Positions 6,974 to 9,043 of a stretch of DNA of 9,043 bases are shown here, piece after piece (within the stretch, counting starts at the first letter, position 1; every line of letters starts with the position of its first letter). Under the pieces are notes generated by a model. The model ran no database searches, had not been told where the DNA came from, and worked only from the letters and a program-made list of their open reading frames with translations. Source of the stretch: DATKMP01 sp035541775 (GTDB taxonomy: Bacteria > Bacteroidota > Ignavibacteria > UBA10030); contig DATKMP010000005.1 in NCBI GenBank assembly GCA_035541775.1, positions 1-9,043 of the forward strand, read 5' to 3'. The position numbers were made by a program, and so were the translations under genes.

Positions 6974-7503
6974 GTACTATCTGCCGCCGCTGGAAGCAAT
7001 CCGATTTAGAAATTGTACGCTACCTCTTATGGGAAACTTGGAAAGAGACATACAGCAAATTTATTCCGCCCGAAGATATGGAAGCTTATTTTGCCGAACA
7101 TTATACTTCGGATCAGATGAAGGAACTGTTTAAAGATCGCAATGTAACAGGGTTTGTTGCCGAAACCGATGAGATCATTGCAGGATTCGAAAAATTATAT
7201 TTCGATGAAGAAAAAAAACGATTGTATGTCCATCAGCTCTACACGCTGCCTGTCTATCAGGGAATGGGTATCGGCACACAATTATTGGGACTCGCAGCAG
7301 AACATGCAACGGCGCATGGCTTTGACGAAGTCTGGCTTGGTGTGATGGTTCCCAACCAACAGTCGGTTGTTTGGTATAAAAAATTCGGATATGCCATCGC
7401 TGAGACCTTGCCGTTCACCATGGGAAAGACCGTCGTGGAACATTATATCGGTTCGATCTCGGTGAATAATATTCTCGCCGCACAACGGGCATCGACAGAA
7501 TAA
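6970..7503 (+). CDS. GNAT-family N-acetyltransferase
   Basis: A 177-residue acetyl-CoA-dependent acyltransferase of the GNAT fold, starting at GTG. Motif A, which grips the acetyl-CoA pyrophosphate, is YQGMGIGTQLL (96-106), a textbook Q-x-x-G-x-G/A. It follows the strand RLYVHQLYTLP. Motif B is WLGVMVPNQQSVVWYKKFGY (122-141), with N129 and Y136 at the positions that usually contact the cofactor. The C-terminal FTMGKTVVEHYIGS is similar in shape to PaiA-like small-molecule acetyltransferases, a weak resemblance from memory. The substrate is unknown; a polyamine, amino acid or amino sugar are all possible, and an amino sugar would suit the operon. The GTG overlaps the previous TGA (GTGA), and its own TAA shares a base with the ATG of the DUF4922 gene (TAATG), so the three genes are likely translationally coupled. 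Confidence 0.85.
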   Translation: MSTICRRWKQSDLEIVRYLLWETWKETYSKFIPPEDMEAYFAEHYTSDQMKELFKDRNVTGFVAETDEIIAGFEKLYFDEEKKRLYVHQLYTLPVYQGMGIGTQLLGLAAEHATAHGFDEVWLGVMVPNQQSVVWYKKFGYAIAETLPFTMGKTVVEHYIGSISVNNILAAQRASTE

Positions 7504-8507
7504 TGTTGAACACCGACGTAATGCTTTCGGCAAAAACGATTTTCCGATTCGAGACCCCATCCAACGCAGAAGCGCTTTCCTCGCTTTGCCGCCGCCTTCT
7601 CCTTCAGCAACAAGAAACATGGCAACAGCTTTCTGAAGATTATAGTTCGTTTGCTTCCGTACAAACCCGTGATATCGATTGCGGAACATTTCACGTGCAA
7701 GCACAATTCAATCCGCATCGTATCGCCAGCACCGGCGCCGATGTTACATCGCATGCCCTCAGACACAGAACATGCTTTTTATGTGTGGAGCACCTGCCCG
7801 AACCACAAAAAGGAATTTTATTCCAAGATACGTTTTTAATTCTTTGCAATCCCGTTCCGATTTTCCGGCAGCATTTTACCGTTTCCAGTATTGCGCACGT
7901 TCCTCAATCCTTCGAGAACAATTTTGAATCGTTTCTTTCGCTGGCAAAAGAGATAAGTCCCGACTTCAGTATTTTTTATAACGGACCCAAGTGCGGTGCC
8001 TCTGCACCGGACCATCTGCATTTTCAAATTTCTCCTGTCAACTCCATTCCGGTAGAACGAGACGCTGTTCATTGCCGAACGATCGTTGAACAGTTTCACG
8101 ACGTTGCTGTACTAACGATAAACGATTATGGCCGATTGGCGATCGTCATTGAATCGGCGAACAACGACGAACTGCGGACATGGTTTTTTCAACTTCTTCG
8201 GGCTTGGCGGGCCATGGCCAACTTATCCGATGAACCGAACTTCAATATCATTGCATCGTACCAAAACAAAGCATGGCGGCTGATTGTATTTCCAAGAAAT
8301 AAACATCGGCCTGATATATTCTTTCAAGAAGAACGCGAACGCATAATGATCAGCCCTGCCGCAGTCGATATGGGCGGACTCTTGGTGACGCCGCGGGAAC
8401 AGGATTTTCTTCGCGTCGATGCGCCATTGATAAAATCTATTTACAACGAAGTAGGCATGCCAGAATCTTTTCTTCCCAAACTCCTCAGCCGCTTCCATAT
8501 CGTATGA
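7503..8507 (+). CDS. DUF4922-like protein, probable GalT/HIT-superfamily nucleotidyltransferase
   Basis: A 334-residue cytoplasmic protein that I match from memory to the DUF4922 family of Bacteroidota. Its motifs fit the GalT branch of the HIT superfamily (galactose-1-phosphate uridylyltransferase, Ap4A phosphorylase, GDP-hexose phosphorylase). CFLC (91-94) looks like the CxxC of the GalT zinc site. NPVPIFRQHFTVSSIAHVPQ (116-135) looks like the strand-turn with a further zinc-site histidine (H132 is my best candidate). NGPKCGASAPDHLHFQ (160-175) carries the H-x-H-x-Q active site (H171, H173, Q175); in E. coli GalT, H166 in the same motif is the nucleophile. The C-terminal half has FPRNKHRPDIFF (263-274) and SPAAVDMGGLLVTP, similar to GDP-hexose phosphorylase C-termini. 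It would carry a nucleotide on H173 and pass it to, or remove it from, a sugar phosphate. The fold is likely; the substrate is unknown. Its TGA overlaps the SpoIID ATG. Confidence 0.75.
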   Translation: MLNTDVMLSAKTIFRFETPSNAEALSSLCRRLLLQQQETWQQLSEDYSSFASVQTRDIDCGTFHVQAQFNPHRIASTGADVTSHALRHRTCFLCVEHLPEPQKGILFQDTFLILCNPVPIFRQHFTVSSIAHVPQSFENNFESFLSLAKEISPDFSIFYNGPKCGASAPDHLHFQISPVNSIPVERDAVHCRTIVEQFHDVAVLTINDYGRLAIVIESANNDELRTWFFQLLRAWRAMANLSDEPNFNIIASYQNKAWRLIVFPRNKHRPDIFFQEERERIMISPAAVDMGGLLVTPREQDFLRVDAPLIKSIYNEVGMPESFLPKLLSRFHIV

Positions 8508-9043
8508 TGAGTGCTGAACCCATCATTCGCGTTGGCATTCTTGAACATCGAACAATGATTCAAGCAATCTTGAACGGCACATTCGAACTTCCCGATAAAA
8601 CCATGATTGCGGGAAAAGTTTTCGCCGCATCGGAACATGGCTTGATTATTTTATGCGATAATAACAATACGATCCTGATGCGGGCTACAGAAATTTTGTG
8701 CCGCTCGCTTCATCATGCAACGTTCACATTGACTGCGGTAACGATTGGCATCAATTTTCACTGGCAGCAACAAGAAATACAAACATTCGAAGGGAATCTT
8801 CATTTTGTTATCGAGAACGATGGAACCATAACGGCCATCAATGAGATCGGACTCGAATCCTACTTACAAAGCGTTATTTCATCCGAGATGAACGCGCAAG
8901 CACCTGTGGAATTTTTGAAAGCTCACGCCATTACTTCTCGCAGCTGGTTAACAGCAATGCTGGGCCGTCGGAATTCTTCGAGCATAAAAAATGCTTCGGC
9001 AAAACGGGGCGTGGAAACGGAATTTGAAATTGTTCGCTGGTAC
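8504..9043 (+). CDS. SpoIID/LytB-domain protein without signal peptide (3' end outside window)
   Basis: The first 180 codons of a SpoIID/LytB-domain protein, running off the right edge. The SpoIID core is clear: NEIGLESYLQSVISSEM (113-129), then APVEFLKAHAITSRSWLTAML (133-153). E127 in SSEM aligns with the catalytic glutamate of SpoIID, a lytic transglycosylase that cleaves peptidoglycan strands after stem peptides are removed. The part before it (about 8-100, with IRVGIL and VTIGINFHW) matches, from memory, a Bacteroidota group of SpoIID proteins. There is no signal peptide or N-terminal membrane helix: the protein begins MMSAEPIIRVGIL. This is odd for an enzyme acting on the wall and suggests that it works in the cytoplasm or is exported another way. 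ATG 8504 overlaps the DUF4922 stop (ATGA); ATG 8507 is an equally possible start. No Shine-Dalgarno site is seen, which fits translational coupling. Confidence 0.85.
   Translation, partial: MMSAEPIIRVGILEHRTMIQAILNGTFELPDKTMIAGKVFAASEHGLIILCDNNNTILMRATEILCRSLHHATFTLTAVTIGINFHWQQQEIQTFEGNLHFVIENDGTITAINEIGLESYLQSVISSEMNAQAPVEFLKAHAITSRSWLTAMLGRRNSSSIKNASAKRGVETEFEIVRWY

Overview
The window is a gene-dense piece of a bacterial chromosome with moderate G+C (not counted). The closest gene families I can recall (a SpoIID/LytB protein without a signal peptide next to a DUF4922 protein, TlpA/ResA-like and full-length DsbD proteins, a Bacteroidota-style MFS carrier) point to the Bacteroidota/Ignavibacteriota (FCB) group. 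Clear Shine-Dalgarno sequences before several genes (AGGAG, AGAGGA, AAGGA) argue against classical Bacteroidia, where such sites are usually weak or absent. The assignment is an inference from gene content, not a database result. No RNA gene, CRISPR array, insertion sequence or attachment site was seen.

Layout. (1) 1-2148, plus strand: the 3' end of an MFS transporter gene, then an Aas-like AMP-forming acyl-CoA/acyl-ACP synthetase. (2) 2176-4471, minus strand: a two-gene redox operon, a secreted TlpA/ResA-type thioredoxin followed 10 nt later by a three-domain DsbD electron transporter. It converges on the synthetase gene across a 27-nt gap. (3) 4472-4643: a divergent control region with one candidate promoter facing each way. 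(4) 4644-9043, plus strand: five genes joined by 1-4 nt overlaps. They encode a BadF/NAGK-type amino-sugar kinase, a glycosyltransferase with an extra degenerate N-terminal GT-like domain, a GNAT acetyltransferase, a DUF4922 protein that reads as a GalT/HIT-type nucleotidyltransferase, and a SpoIID/LytB-domain protein cut by the window edge.

How they may work together. TlpA and DsbD form a plausible thiol-reducing relay: cytoplasmic electrons pass through the DsbD membrane domain to its periplasmic domains and on to TlpA and its clients. The five-gene plus-strand operon is the most interesting part. A sugar kinase, a putative sugar-1-phosphate nucleotidyltransferase, a glycosyltransferase, an acetyltransferase and a peptidoglycan-binding or -cleaving SpoIID fold, produced in a fixed and translationally coupled set, suggest a dedicated amino-sugar or muropeptide salvage, activation and transfer pathway. 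The individual fold assignments rest on visible motifs. The pathway itself is inference.
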